This document shows, one piece after another, positions 1 to 6,066 of a DNA stretch of 6,913 nucleotides; position 1 is the stretch's first letter, and each line of letters opens with the position of its first letter. This DNA is from an uncultured bacterium (GTDB taxonomy: Bacteria; Bdellovibrionota_C; UBA2361; SZUA-149; CALKYB01): the NCBI GenBank assembly GCA_938022485.1, contig CALIEE010000248.1:1-6913 (forward strand), given 5' to 3'. The translations under genes were made by a program, and so were the position numbers. The notes under the pieces were generated by a model. The model was given only the letters and a program-made list of their open reading frames with translations. It had not been told where the DNA came from and ran no database searches.

Positions 1-1
1 T

Positions 2-466
2 GCTGCCACTAGCTCTCCACTAACTGATGGAGCTACTAGCGGATGGGTCGCTTCCGAGGAAGTATTGAAGGAGCATGGATATCAAGATGCTTTAGAGATT
101 GAGCACGCAAGCTGGGGACATGTAGCTCCAGAGGTTATGGGTATGGGTCCTGTGCCAGCTGTGCAAAACCTGCTCAAGGAAACGGGCATTGCACTAAATC
201 AGATTTCAGCTTTTGAAATCAACGAAGCTTTTGCTGTTCAAGTTCTGGCTTCTGGTGCTGAGCTCGGTTTAGACATGGCTACGGTAAATGCATGGGGTGG
301 AGCTATGGCACTCGGACATCCTCTTGGAGCAAGTGGACTAAGGTTAGTGATGACCTTACACGGTAGGCTTCGAGAGATGGCAGAGGATGGAGCAAGAGGA
401 ATTGCCACTCTCTGTGTAGGCGGAGGGCAGGGAATGGCTTTGTTGTGTCGCTATAAAAAATTTTAG
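2..466 (+). CDS. Thiolase (acetyl-CoA C-acyltransferase family), C-terminal part, 5' end outside the window
   Basis: This is the last 154 residues of a thiolase of the acetyl-CoA acetyltransferase / 3-ketoacyl-CoA thiolase family, which condenses or cleaves acyl-CoA thioesters in the cytoplasm. The frame is open from base 2, so the gene starts upstream; the TTG at 65 is internal. Visible family motifs are SSPLTDGA near the left edge, NEAFAVQ (Asn codon at 221), GHPLGASG with the catalytic His (codon 317-319), and CVGGGQG with the second catalytic Cys (codon 413-415). The nucleophilic Cys of the N-terminal half lies outside the window. The glycine-rich segment before the His reads NAWGGAMALGHP, with Trp where many thiolases have Asn. 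The degradative (FadA-like) and biosynthetic (PhaA/AtoB-like) types cannot be separated from this half. The aldehyde dehydrogenase gene follows after 29 bases, suggesting co-transcription. Confidence 0.93.
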   Translation, partial: AATSSPLTDGATSGWVASEEVLKEHGYQDALEIEHASWGHVAPEVMGMGPVPAVQNLLKETGIALNQISAFEINEAFAVQVLASGAELGLDMATVNAWGGAMALGHPLGASGLRLVMTLHGRLREMAEDGARGIATLCVGGGQGMALLCRYKKF

Positions 467-481
467 TAGAGCAGTTTCACT

Positions 482-486
482 AGAGG
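482..486 (+). promoter_or_regulatory. Shine-Dalgarno site for the TTG start of the aldehyde dehydrogenase
   Basis: AGAGG lies 9 bases before TTG at 496 and is the main support for that non-ATG start. The site sits mostly in the loop of a small possible hairpin (ACTAG at 479-483 pairing with CTAGT at 490-494), which is too weak to call regulatory. Confidence 0.6.
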
Positions 487-495
487 TAACTAGTT

Positions 496-1980
496 TTGGG
501 AAAAATTTTAATTGGAGACAAATGGCTTGAGGGAGAGGGTGAAGAGTTTGCCTCCCTGGATCCGTTTACAGACGAAAATATTTGGTCTGGTGGAGCTGCA
601 TCTGCAGATCAGGTTGAACAGGCTTTTTCTGCAGCTAGGGGTGCTCTAAGTGACTGGAGTTCCAAATCAGTTGATTTTCGGTGTCAGGTTCTTCAGCGTT
701 TCGCAGAGTTACTTGAACAGCGAGAATATCAATTCGCTGAACTGATATCTAAAGAAATGGGCAAGCCTCTCTGGGAAGCCAAGACAGAAGTGCTGGCGAT
801 GTGCGCTAAAGTTGCAGTGTCTGTTGAGGCTCATAATCAAAGATGCGCTGAGAAAACTGCTCCTTTGGGTGGAGGTTCAAGTGTTACTCGCTTCAAGCCA
901 CATGGTGTAGTGGGAGTCTTCGGCCCGTTTAACTTTCCTGGTCATTTGCCTAATGGTCACATCATTCCAGCTTTGATTGCTGGAAACACTGTGGTTTTCA
1001 AGCCTAGTGAACAGACGCCGGCAGTTGGACAGTTGTTAGTCGAGCTTTACCTTGAGGCTGGGCTTCCCACAGGAGTGGTGAATCTAGTGCAAGGTGCCAA
1101 GGACACGGGCGTTGCATTGGTCGCATCTAAAGAATTAGATGGACTTTACTTTACTGGTAGCTCTGAGGTTGGTGGTATAATTCACAGTAATTTTGCTGGC
1201 CGACCAGATAAAATCCTTGCTTTGGAGATGGGTGGCAATAACCCCTTGGTTGTTTGGGATACGGAAAACATGTCTGACACAGAGCTTAGAGCTGCAGTTT
1301 ATACCACTATCCAATCTGCTTTTATTACTTCTGGACAGCGTTGTACTTGTGCAAGAAGGTTGATAGTCCAAGAAGGAGTTTCAGAGCCTTTTGTTGAAAT
1401 GCTGGTAGATAAGGTTGCTAAGATTCGTCCTGGACATTTCAGTGATCAACCTGAACCCTTTTCGGGTCCGTTGATAAACCCGATGGCTGGAAAGAACTTA
1501 CTTAAAGCAGAAGAGGAGCTAGTAAAGAACGGAGCCAGAAGCCTGGTTGCTTTGGAGCCTATTAGGGACAGGGTGAATTTGTTGAAGCCTGGAATTGTTG
1601 ATGTCAGTGAATTGCAGAGCCGAGAGGACAAAGAGGTATTCGGACCATTGCTGCAACTTTCAAGAGTTAAAAGCTTTAAGAATGCTCTAACTGAGGCGAA
1701 TAATACCAGTTTTGGTTTGGCCGCTGCCTTGTTATCGCCTTCTAGGGATAGATATGAAGATTTTTACAGCTCTGTCAGAGCTGGTATAGTCAACTGGAAC
1801 AGGCAAACCACAGGAGCAAGTTCCAGAGCTCCTTTTGGAGGAGTCGGGATGAGTGGAAACCATCGACCGGCTGCTTGGTTTGCTGCAGACTATTGTTCTT
1901 TCCCCGTTGCTTCGGTGGAGAATAATAGTTTGGACCTGCCCGAAGTACCGTCACCAGGGCTAAAAGATTTAGAAATCTAA
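496..1980 (+). CDS. astD: AstD-like aldehyde dehydrogenase (N-succinylglutamate 5-semialdehyde dehydrogenase family)
   Basis: This is a 494-residue NAD(P)-dependent aldehyde dehydrogenase, close in length to E. coli AstD (about 492). AstD oxidises N-succinylglutamate semialdehyde to N-succinylglutamate in the arginine succinyltransferase pathway. Residues 141-153 (VFGPFNFPGHLPN), Lys169 in VFKPSE, FTGSSEVG at 219-226, the general-base Glu244 in LEMGGNNP, the catalytic Cys283 in GQRCTCARR, and Glu380 in EVFGPL are all present, so the enzyme should be active. GHLPNGHI, QRCTCARR and GNHRPAAWFAADYC are the AstD-like features that set it apart from generic dehydrogenases. The TTG start is chosen because of the Shine-Dalgarno site upstream and because GKILIGDKWLEGEG matches the usual family N-terminus. 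No astA, astB, astC or astE is in view, so the substrate is uncertain; the family assignment is firm, the pathway is inference. Confidence 0.88.
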   Translation: MGKILIGDKWLEGEGEEFASLDPFTDENIWSGGAASADQVEQAFSAARGALSDWSSKSVDFRCQVLQRFAELLEQREYQFAELISKEMGKPLWEAKTEVLAMCAKVAVSVEAHNQRCAEKTAPLGGGSSVTRFKPHGVVGVFGPFNFPGHLPNGHIIPALIAGNTVVFKPSEQTPAVGQLLVELYLEAGLPTGVVNLVQGAKDTGVALVASKELDGLYFTGSSEVGGIIHSNFAGRPDKILALEMGGNNPLVVWDTENMSDTELRAAVYTTIQSAFITSGQRCTCARRLIVQEGVSEPFVEMLVDKVAKIRPGHFSDQPEPFSGPLINPMAGKNLLKAEEELVKNGARSLVALEPIRDRVNLLKPGIVDVSELQSREDKEVFGPLLQLSRVKSFKNALTEANNTSFGLAAALLSPSRDRYEDFYSSVRAGIVNWNRQTTGASSRAPFGGVGMSGNHRPAAWFAADYCSFPVASVENNSLDLPEVPSPGLKDLEI

Positions 1981-2007
1981 TTTTTAACAAAACTTAAAGA
2001 TGATGTT

Positions 2008-2011
2008 GGAG
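2008..2011 (+). promoter_or_regulatory. Shine-Dalgarno site for the GTG start of pcnB
   Basis: GGAG at 2008-2011 lies 8 bases before GTG at 2020. The frame is open back to the astD stop codon (1978-1980), which lies in the same frame, and contains no ATG, GTG, TTG or ATT upstream of 2020, so this site fixes the start. Confidence 0.65.
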
Positions 2012-2019
2012 TTGTTGAT

Positions 2020-3471
2020 GTGAAGCCTTTAAAGCCAAAAGAAGCGGGGGATGGAGAAAAGCAGGAGTCTTCTCAGGAAGAGTCCAAGGGTAGACCGTCT
2101 CGTCGTTCCAGAAAAGGAAGTCGAAGAACTAGGACGCCTTTACCATCCCTCCCAGGTAGTCCGGAGATTATAGCAAGAGAAGATCATCCTATTTCAAGAA
2201 AGAAAATAGATGAGGATGCTCTAAAGGTTCTATACAGACTAAATAATAATGGTCACGAAGCCTACATAGTGGGTGGGGGTGTTAGGGATCTTTATTTAGG
2301 GAAAGAGCCAAAAGATTTTGATGTTGCGACCAGTGCCTCTCCTGATGAGGTAAGGTCATTGTTCCGCAATAGTAGGATCATTGGTCGAAGATTTAAACTT
2401 AACCATGTCTATTTTAGAGGCGGTAAGATTATTGAAGTTGCCACTTTCCGTTCTGATGAAGAAGGTGAGGCTGGTGCGGCTCAAATGCTTAAAAACGACA
2501 ACAAGTGGGGTGATGCTGAGACAGATGCACTGAGAAGAGACCTCACGATTAATGCTTTGTTTTATGATGTAGAAACATTTTCCATTATTGATTATGTCGG
2601 TGGAATCAAAGATTTGGATGAAGGTATTGCCCGTTTCATTGGTGATGCTCGCGTTCGAGTTCAGGAAGACCCCGTTAGAATGCTAAGAACTTTACGTCAT
2701 GCTGGTAGGACGGGTTTTTCCGTTGAGGCTGAGGCCTATGACGCGATTACTGAGTTTCCGGCTTTGCTAAAGCATTGTCCAGGCTCTCGGTTATACGAAG
2801 AACTTCTCAAGGACTTGAGAAGTGGAGCCAGTAGGGTGGTAATTCCTCTTTATAAAGAAGCAGGCCTTTTGAAGTACGTAACCCCTTCTTTGGCGCAACT
2901 GGCTGAAAATAACCCTAGAGCTTGGCAGCGGCAGCTCAGTGTCCTGAGCTCGATAGATAAGTATGTGCTGAAGCTGAAAAATCGACCTAATGGGGGAGAG
3001 GCTCCACCCTCAGTGCTAGTTTCTTCTCTGTTTCTTGGCAACCTGCCTGACGACTTTTTTGATGATGAGACAGAAGAAGCTGGTGAAGTGTTTAGGACAT
3101 TGTTTACCGACGAGCCGTTTATCGAAGGTAGCGAGTCCGAAGAGATACTTCAGGAAGATGGTAGAGTCTATATTTCAGATGAAACTATGGGACGCTTAGG
3201 TAAAGTGGTCCGTAATATCATTGGTTCCTCGGGTGTTTCTAAAAAGGACTGTGAGTATATAGAACGAATGTTAGTGCTTCGGATGAGAATGTTTGAAGTC
3301 TTTGCGGGCGGCCAAAGTGACCGACTACCTTATCTGGATGCCTTTAATGACACTCTGCAGTTAATGAAGCTCTCCAATCATAGCAATTGGTGTCGTGAGT
3401 GCTGGGACTTTTGGTATAGCCAAAGAGATAAATACAGCCGAAAAAAACGCCCCAATCGAAGATATAAGTAG
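2020..3471 (+). CDS. pcnB: Poly(A) polymerase I (PcnB-type nucleotidyltransferase)
   Basis: This 483-residue class II nucleotidyltransferase adds 3' poly(A) tails to RNA, which promotes exonucleolytic decay. The head domain carries ISRKKIDEDALKVLYRLN at 58-75, VGGGVRD at 84-90, and the catalytic DFD with Asp99 and Asp101; the third carboxylate is probably Glu139 in EVATFR. RRDLTINALF (172-181) and QEDPVRMLRTLR (215-226) complete the core. The segment IIGRRFKLNHV (120-130) matches the poly(A) polymerase type and argues against a CCA-adding enzyme. Two features differ from E. coli PcnB: a basic, Arg-rich stretch near the N-terminus (residues 24-39) and an acidic stretch at 344-380 in the divergent C-terminal half. 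A short basic tail (KYSRKKRPNRRYK) ends the protein. It follows astD by 39 bases with no terminator visible between them. Function is confident; the role of the extensions is unknown. Confidence 0.9.
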   Translation: MKPLKPKEAGDGEKQESSQEESKGRPSRRSRKGSRRTRTPLPSLPGSPEIIAREDHPISRKKIDEDALKVLYRLNNNGHEAYIVGGGVRDLYLGKEPKDFDVATSASPDEVRSLFRNSRIIGRRFKLNHVYFRGGKIIEVATFRSDEEGEAGAAQMLKNDNKWGDAETDALRRDLTINALFYDVETFSIIDYVGGIKDLDEGIARFIGDARVRVQEDPVRMLRTLRHAGRTGFSVEAEAYDAITEFPALLKHCPGSRLYEELLKDLRSGASRVVIPLYKEAGLLKYVTPSLAQLAENNPRAWQRQLSVLSSIDKYVLKLKNRPNGGEAPPSVLVSSLFLGNLPDDFFDDETEEAGEVFRTLFTDEPFIEGSESEEILQEDGRVYISDETMGRLGKVVRNIIGSSGVSKKDCEYIERMLVLRMRMFEVFAGGQSDRLPYLDAFNDTLQLMKLSNHSNWCRECWDFWYSQRDKYSRKKRPNRRYK

Positions 3472-3501
3472 CTTTTGTTTGCGGAAGAGTTTCGCTCTAG
3501 A

Positions 3502-3945
3502 TTAATCGACAAACGAGTCTTTTGGTAATTTTTCTAACTTTGCCTTGTAGCTTGCGGTGTCCATGATTTTTTTTGCAGGACTCCCTGCCCAAACCTCATC
3601 GGGGGGAATATCTTTTGTTACGGTGGAATTTGCTCCAACTATTGAATTTTCGCCGATAGTCACCCCAGCCAAGACAGTGGATCTGGCTCCAATGAAAGCA
3701 TTTTTCTTAATAGTGACTTTACCCAGAAGAGTTTTGCCAATGACTTTTTTCGTACTGGCATCATGGGCGAGAATAGTGACGCTTGGACCGAATACTACTT
3801 TGTCTTCGATTGTTATCAGCTCGGCATGAGAGGGATCTAAGAAAAATCCATCATTGAGATAGACATCCTTCCCAAGGCTCAGGCCACGGTTTGTCAGTTT
3901 CTCTAAATATCTCTTCTTTTTGAGATTTCTTATTTGCTGAAGCAT
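3502..3945 (-). CDS. Left-handed beta-helix (hexapeptide-repeat) acyltransferase, likely acetyltransferase
   Basis: This 147-residue protein belongs to the hexapeptide-repeat acyltransferases related to maltose/sugar O-acetyltransferases and WbbJ-like proteins, which form trimers and usually transfer acetyl from acetyl-CoA to a sugar. A basic helix (about residues 6-20) leads to VYLNDGFFLDPSH, then VVFGPSVTILAHDAS with His61 as the likely catalytic base, then hexapeptide turns at about 72-112 (KVTIKKNAFIGARST, VTIGENSIVGANS), and the typical closing WAGSPAKKI at 119-127. ATG at 3945 is preferred because AGGA lies 8 bases upstream of it. A longer reading from GTG at 3990 (162 residues) has no ribosome site and adds a non-conserved start. 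The gene is transcribed towards pcnB and away from pyrG. Its substrate cannot be read from sequence; a surface polysaccharide or lipopolysaccharide sugar is a guess. Confidence 0.88.
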   Translation of the reverse strand: MLQQIRNLKKKRYLEKLTNRGLSLGKDVYLNDGFFLDPSHAELITIEDKVVFGPSVTILAHDASTKKVIGKTLLGKVTIKKNAFIGARSTVLAGVTIGENSIVGANSTVTKDIPPDEVWAGSPAKKIMDTASYKAKLEKLPKDSFVD

Positions 3946-3953
3946 GGGAAAGT

Positions 3954-3957
3954 TCCT
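3954..3957 (-). promoter_or_regulatory. Shine-Dalgarno site for the acyltransferase, favouring the internal ATG
   Basis: On the minus strand AGGA (3957 down to 3954) is followed by 8 bases and then ATG at 3945-3943. The alternative GTG at 3990 is preceded by A/T-rich bases with no such site, and an in-frame TAG lies one codon upstream of it, so no longer start is possible. Confidence 0.55.
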
Positions 3958-4062
3958 AGAGTTCCAAAGACCTTGAGCTGTTTTTGACACTATCTAAATT
4001 TAAAGACTAAGTGGCAGTTTAGCACCCTAGAGTAATAGATCTGGAGATTTTAGGCACTGCCC

Positions 4063-4091
4063 TTGTAGTTTTTTCTTAGTTTGTTTATAAT
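4063..4091 (+). promoter_or_regulatory. Probable sigma70-type promoter for pyrG(-kdsA)
   Basis: A perfect TATAAT (4086-4091) lies 17 bases after a partial -35 hexamer TTGTAG (4063-4068), which predicts a start near 4097-4100 and a pyrG leader of about 210 bases. It is the best + strand promoter match between the acyltransferase and pyrG. A weaker second candidate is TTGGCT (4157-4162), 17 bases, CAAAAT (4180-4185). Both are read by eye. Confidence 0.5.
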
Positions 4092-4248
4092 GTTTATCCA
4101 AGTTGTTAATAAGCTTGGACAGCCCCTTAAACTGTTTGATTTTTCATCTTTTTCTTTTGGCTCAAAGGAAACTTCTGGTCAAAATGAGTTCACTGTGAAA
4201 AATTCAACGCTTGTTTTTCAACCAAATTATTACAGAGCTTATTGGTAA
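4090..4248 (+). CDS. Doubtful 52-residue open reading frame upstream of pyrG
   Basis: An ATG-started frame of 52 codons runs through the gene-poor stretch and ends in TAA at 4246-4248; the protein would end in FQPNYYRAYW. The frame is open back to a TAG at 4066-4068. There is no Shine-Dalgarno site before the ATG, and the ATG overlaps the best -10 hexamer, so that promoter could not transcribe the start codon. The mix of residues is not absurd for a small soluble peptide, but I do not recognise it and a frame of this length can arise by chance in A/T-rich DNA. It may be a gene remnant or not coding at all. Confidence 0.15.
   Translation: MFIQVVNKLGQPLKLFDFSSFSFGSKETSGQNEFTVKNSTLVFQPNYYRAYW
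4097..4119 (+). other. Possible 5'-end stem-loop of the pyrG leader
   Basis: UCCAAGUU (4097-4104) can pair with AAGCUUGGA (4112-4119), giving 8 pairs including one G-U around a 7-base loop. It falls exactly at the predicted transcript start, so it could protect the 5' end or act as a DNA operator. No homologue is known to me. Confidence 0.3.
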
Positions 4249-4285
4249 GTTAGCTAACTTACCGAATAGTTTTGTGTTTTTTCTT
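4242..4285 (+). terminator. 20-bp palindrome with T-rich run upstream of pyrG: terminator, attenuator or operator
   Basis: GGTAAGTTAGCTAACTTACC (4244-4263) is a perfect palindrome; as RNA it folds to an 8-bp stem with an AGCU loop, and two further pairs (one G-U) extend it to 4242-4265. A T-rich run (TTTTGTGTTTTTTCTT, 4270-4285) follows after a 4-base gap. That resembles an intrinsic terminator, but the stem is A/T-rich and the gap weakens the case. Lying 45 bases before the pyrG ATG, it could instead be an attenuator or a protein-binding dyad. Confidence 0.35.
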
Positions 4286-4294
4286 AAGCGTTAG

Positions 4295-4304
4295 AGCAGG
4301 CGAG
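4295..4304 (+). promoter_or_regulatory. Ribosome binding region of pyrG
   Basis: AGCAGGCGAG precedes ATG at 4310, with AGG about 9 bases and GAG about 5 bases from the start. This supports the ATG at 4310, which also gives the expected PyrG N-terminus. Confidence 0.5.
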
Positions 4305-4309
4305 TAAAA

Positions 4310-6043
4310 ATGGAAAATCACCCTACCAAATACATTTTTGTCACTGGTGGGGTTGTCTCTTCGCTCGGAAAAGGTTTGACCAGTGCGGCCCTTGGGGCAG
4401 TCCTAGAGAGTCGGGGACTGAGAGTTACAATTTGTAAAATCGATCCCTACTTAAATGTTGATCCAGGCACGATGAGCCCCTACCAGCATGGTGAGGTCTT
4501 TGTCACCGATGACGGCGCGGAGACGGATCTAGACCTAGGTCACTACGAGAGATTTGTTTCTACTCGGATGAGTAAAAACAATAACTTTACAGCTGGCCAA
4601 GTTTACGAGTCTGTCATCAAAAAAGAACGTAAGGGTGATTATCTGGGTGGAACTGTTCAGGTTATTCCACATGTTACGGATGAGATTAAAGAGAGAATTC
4701 GAAAAGCCGGTGAAGGTTACGATATCTGCATTGGTGAAGTTGGTGGAACCGTTGGTGATATAGAGGGACTTCCCTTTCTTGAAGCTGTTCGGCAGTTTCG
4801 CGCAGATGTTGGTAGAGAGAACGTTTTATATATTCACCTTACTCTATTGCCTTATATAGCCACTGCAGGTGAGTTGAAAACCAAACCTACTCAGCACAGC
4901 GTAAAAGAGCTTACTAGTCATGGAGTCCAACCTGACGTTGTCGTTCTACGGTCTGATTTTCCTGTCGAAGAACAAGTTAAAGAGAAGATATCCCTTTTCT
5001 GCAATATAATGCCCAAGAGTGTGATTATTGCCCCTGACGTGGACAATATTTATGACTTGCCTTTAGTTCTTCAAAAAGAGGGTTTAGACAATATTGTCTG
5101 CGAAAAGCTGAACATTTGGGCTAAGGCACCAGAGCTGGAGCCTTGGAAAAAAGTTTCCGGGGTTTTAAAGAATCCAGCCAAAGGTAAAGTTAAAGTGGCT
5201 ATGGTCGGCAAGTATGTCGGTTTGACAGAATCTTATAAGAGCTTAAGTGAAGCTCTTACCCATGGCGGCCTTGCCAATGACTGTCATGTTGAAATTGAAT
5301 ACATAGATGCAGATGAGCTTGAGAAAGGAGAAAACCTTTCTAAGCTGTCAGAAGTTGATGCCGTATTGGTTCCGGGTGGTTTTGGCAAGAGAGGAGCTGA
5401 AGGAAAAATTGAAGCTGTTAAATATGCCAGAGAGAATGGAATTCCATTTTTAGGGATATGCCTAGGGCTTCAAATGGCAGTTGTTGAATTTGCTCGTAAT
5501 GTAGCTGGTATTAAAGATGCGGCCAGTGCTGAGTTTGATCCTGATTCTGCCAATCCTGTTATTGACCTAATGGAGGCGCAAAGGAAAGTCTCTAGCATGG
5601 GGGCAACTATGCGTTTAGGAGCTTACCCCTGCAAGCTAACTGAAGGATCTCGTTCCAGTGCAATTTATGGAACTTCTGAGATTTCTGAGCGTCATCGTCA
5701 TCGTTGGGAAGTGAATAATAAATTCAGAGATCAGTTATCTGCAAAGGGTTTAGAGCTTTCTGGTCTTTCGCCTGATGGGAACTTAGTCGAGATTGTTGAG
5801 ATCCCTGGCCATTTTTGGTTCGTAGCAGTTCAGTTTCATCCAGAATTTGCCTCTAGACCTTTAGAGCCTCACCCGTTGTTCAGTAGCTATATTGCTGCTG
5901 CTCTTACTTGGCGAGACAAAAAGCTATCTAATTCTGATCAGAAGGGATCTGAGCCGAAGCAAGCTCATAGTAACAATATCTCAGAAGATAAAAAGTCTAG
6001 CTTGGACTCCTCTTTGGAGAAGTCCCAATCCATGCAGGCTTAA
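4310..6043 (+). CDS. pyrG: CTP synthase (glutamine-hydrolysing)
   Basis: CTP synthase aminates UTP to CTP using ATP and glutamine, the last step of pyrimidine nucleotide synthesis. The N-terminal synthetase domain (about residues 1-270) opens with KYIFVTGGVVSSLGKG (7-22), the ATP-binding loop, followed by CKIDPYLNVDPGTMSPYQHGEVFVTDDGAE (42-71) and GEVGGTVGDIEG (142-153). The C-terminal class I glutamine amidotransferase domain (about 293-535) has the nucleophile Cys384 in GICLG, and His510 and Glu512 in QFHPEF. All catalytic residues are present. At 577 residues it exceeds E. coli PyrG (545) by about 30; the excess is a polar, Ser/Lys/Glu-rich tail from about residue 539, with no domain I recognise. 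It is followed after 23 bases by kdsA, and the pair makes metabolic sense because CTP activates Kdo as CMP-Kdo. Expression may be controlled through the structured leader upstream. Confidence 0.98.
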   Translation: MENHPTKYIFVTGGVVSSLGKGLTSAALGAVLESRGLRVTICKIDPYLNVDPGTMSPYQHGEVFVTDDGAETDLDLGHYERFVSTRMSKNNNFTAGQVYESVIKKERKGDYLGGTVQVIPHVTDEIKERIRKAGEGYDICIGEVGGTVGDIEGLPFLEAVRQFRADVGRENVLYIHLTLLPYIATAGELKTKPTQHSVKELTSHGVQPDVVVLRSDFPVEEQVKEKISLFCNIMPKSVIIAPDVDNIYDLPLVLQKEGLDNIVCEKLNIWAKAPELEPWKKVSGVLKNPAKGKVKVAMVGKYVGLTESYKSLSEALTHGGLANDCHVEIEYIDADELEKGENLSKLSEVDAVLVPGGFGKRGAEGKIEAVKYARENGIPFLGICLGLQMAVVEFARNVAGIKDAASAEFDPDSANPVIDLMEAQRKVSSMGATMRLGAYPCKLTEGSRSSAIYGTSEISERHRHRWEVNNKFRDQLSAKGLELSGLSPDGNLVEIVEIPGHFWFVAVQFHPEFASRPLEPHPLFSSYIAAALTWRDKKLSNSDQKGSEPKQAHSNNISEDKKSSLDSSLEKSQSMQA

Positions 6044-6055
6044 AGACTATCTCTA

Positions 6056-6060
6056 CCGGA
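6056..6060 (+). promoter_or_regulatory. Weak ribosome binding site of kdsA
   Basis: CCGGA ends 6 bases before ATG at 6067; only GGA matches the Shine-Dalgarno core. Translation may depend partly on the upstream pyrG, which ends 23 bases before the ATG. Confidence 0.35.
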
Positions 6061-6066
6061 TTTTCT

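Noticed and set aside
479..494. Hairpin ACTAG-AGGTAA-CTAGT around the Shine-Dalgarno site of the aldehyde dehydrogenase
   Set aside because: Only 5 A/T-rich pairs; too weak to expect translational control without comparative support.
1135..1990. Three minus-strand open frames inside the aldehyde dehydrogenase gene (about 1135-1371, 1446-1631, 1790-1990)
   Set aside because: They lie opposite a complete, well-conserved gene, show no family motifs and have compositions typical of antisense translation.
2850..3041. Minus-strand open frame of 63 codons inside pcnB
   Set aside because: Shadow of the pcnB coding frame; no motif or ribosome site.
3481..3495. Hairpin between the convergent genes as a shared terminator
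   Set aside because: Six pairs with one G-U, a 3-base loop and no U-run following it in either direction.
3557..3829. Plus-strand open frame of 90 codons opposite the acyltransferase
   Set aside because: The minus strand carries clear hexapeptide repeats; the plus-strand frame is open only because of the repetitive codon pattern opposite them.
3984..3989. Perfect TTGACA on the plus strand as a -35 element
   Set aside because: No TATAAT-like hexamer lies 15-19 bases downstream; the bases there read around CTAAGT.
4013..4061. Inverted repeat GGCAGT (4013-4018) and ACTGCC (4056-4061)
   Set aside because: Six-base arms 37 bases apart with no extension are expected by chance.
4053..4066. Sigma54-like element (AGGCAC, 5 bases, TTGT)
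   Set aside because: It has the GG of the -24 element but lacks the required GC of the -12 element, and the overlapping sigma70 match is better.
4184..4198. Four-codon minicistron (ATG AGT TCA CTG TGA) in the pyrG leader
   Set aside because: The only purine-rich run upstream is about 15 bases away; there are no repeated regulatory codons, so no case for a leader peptide.
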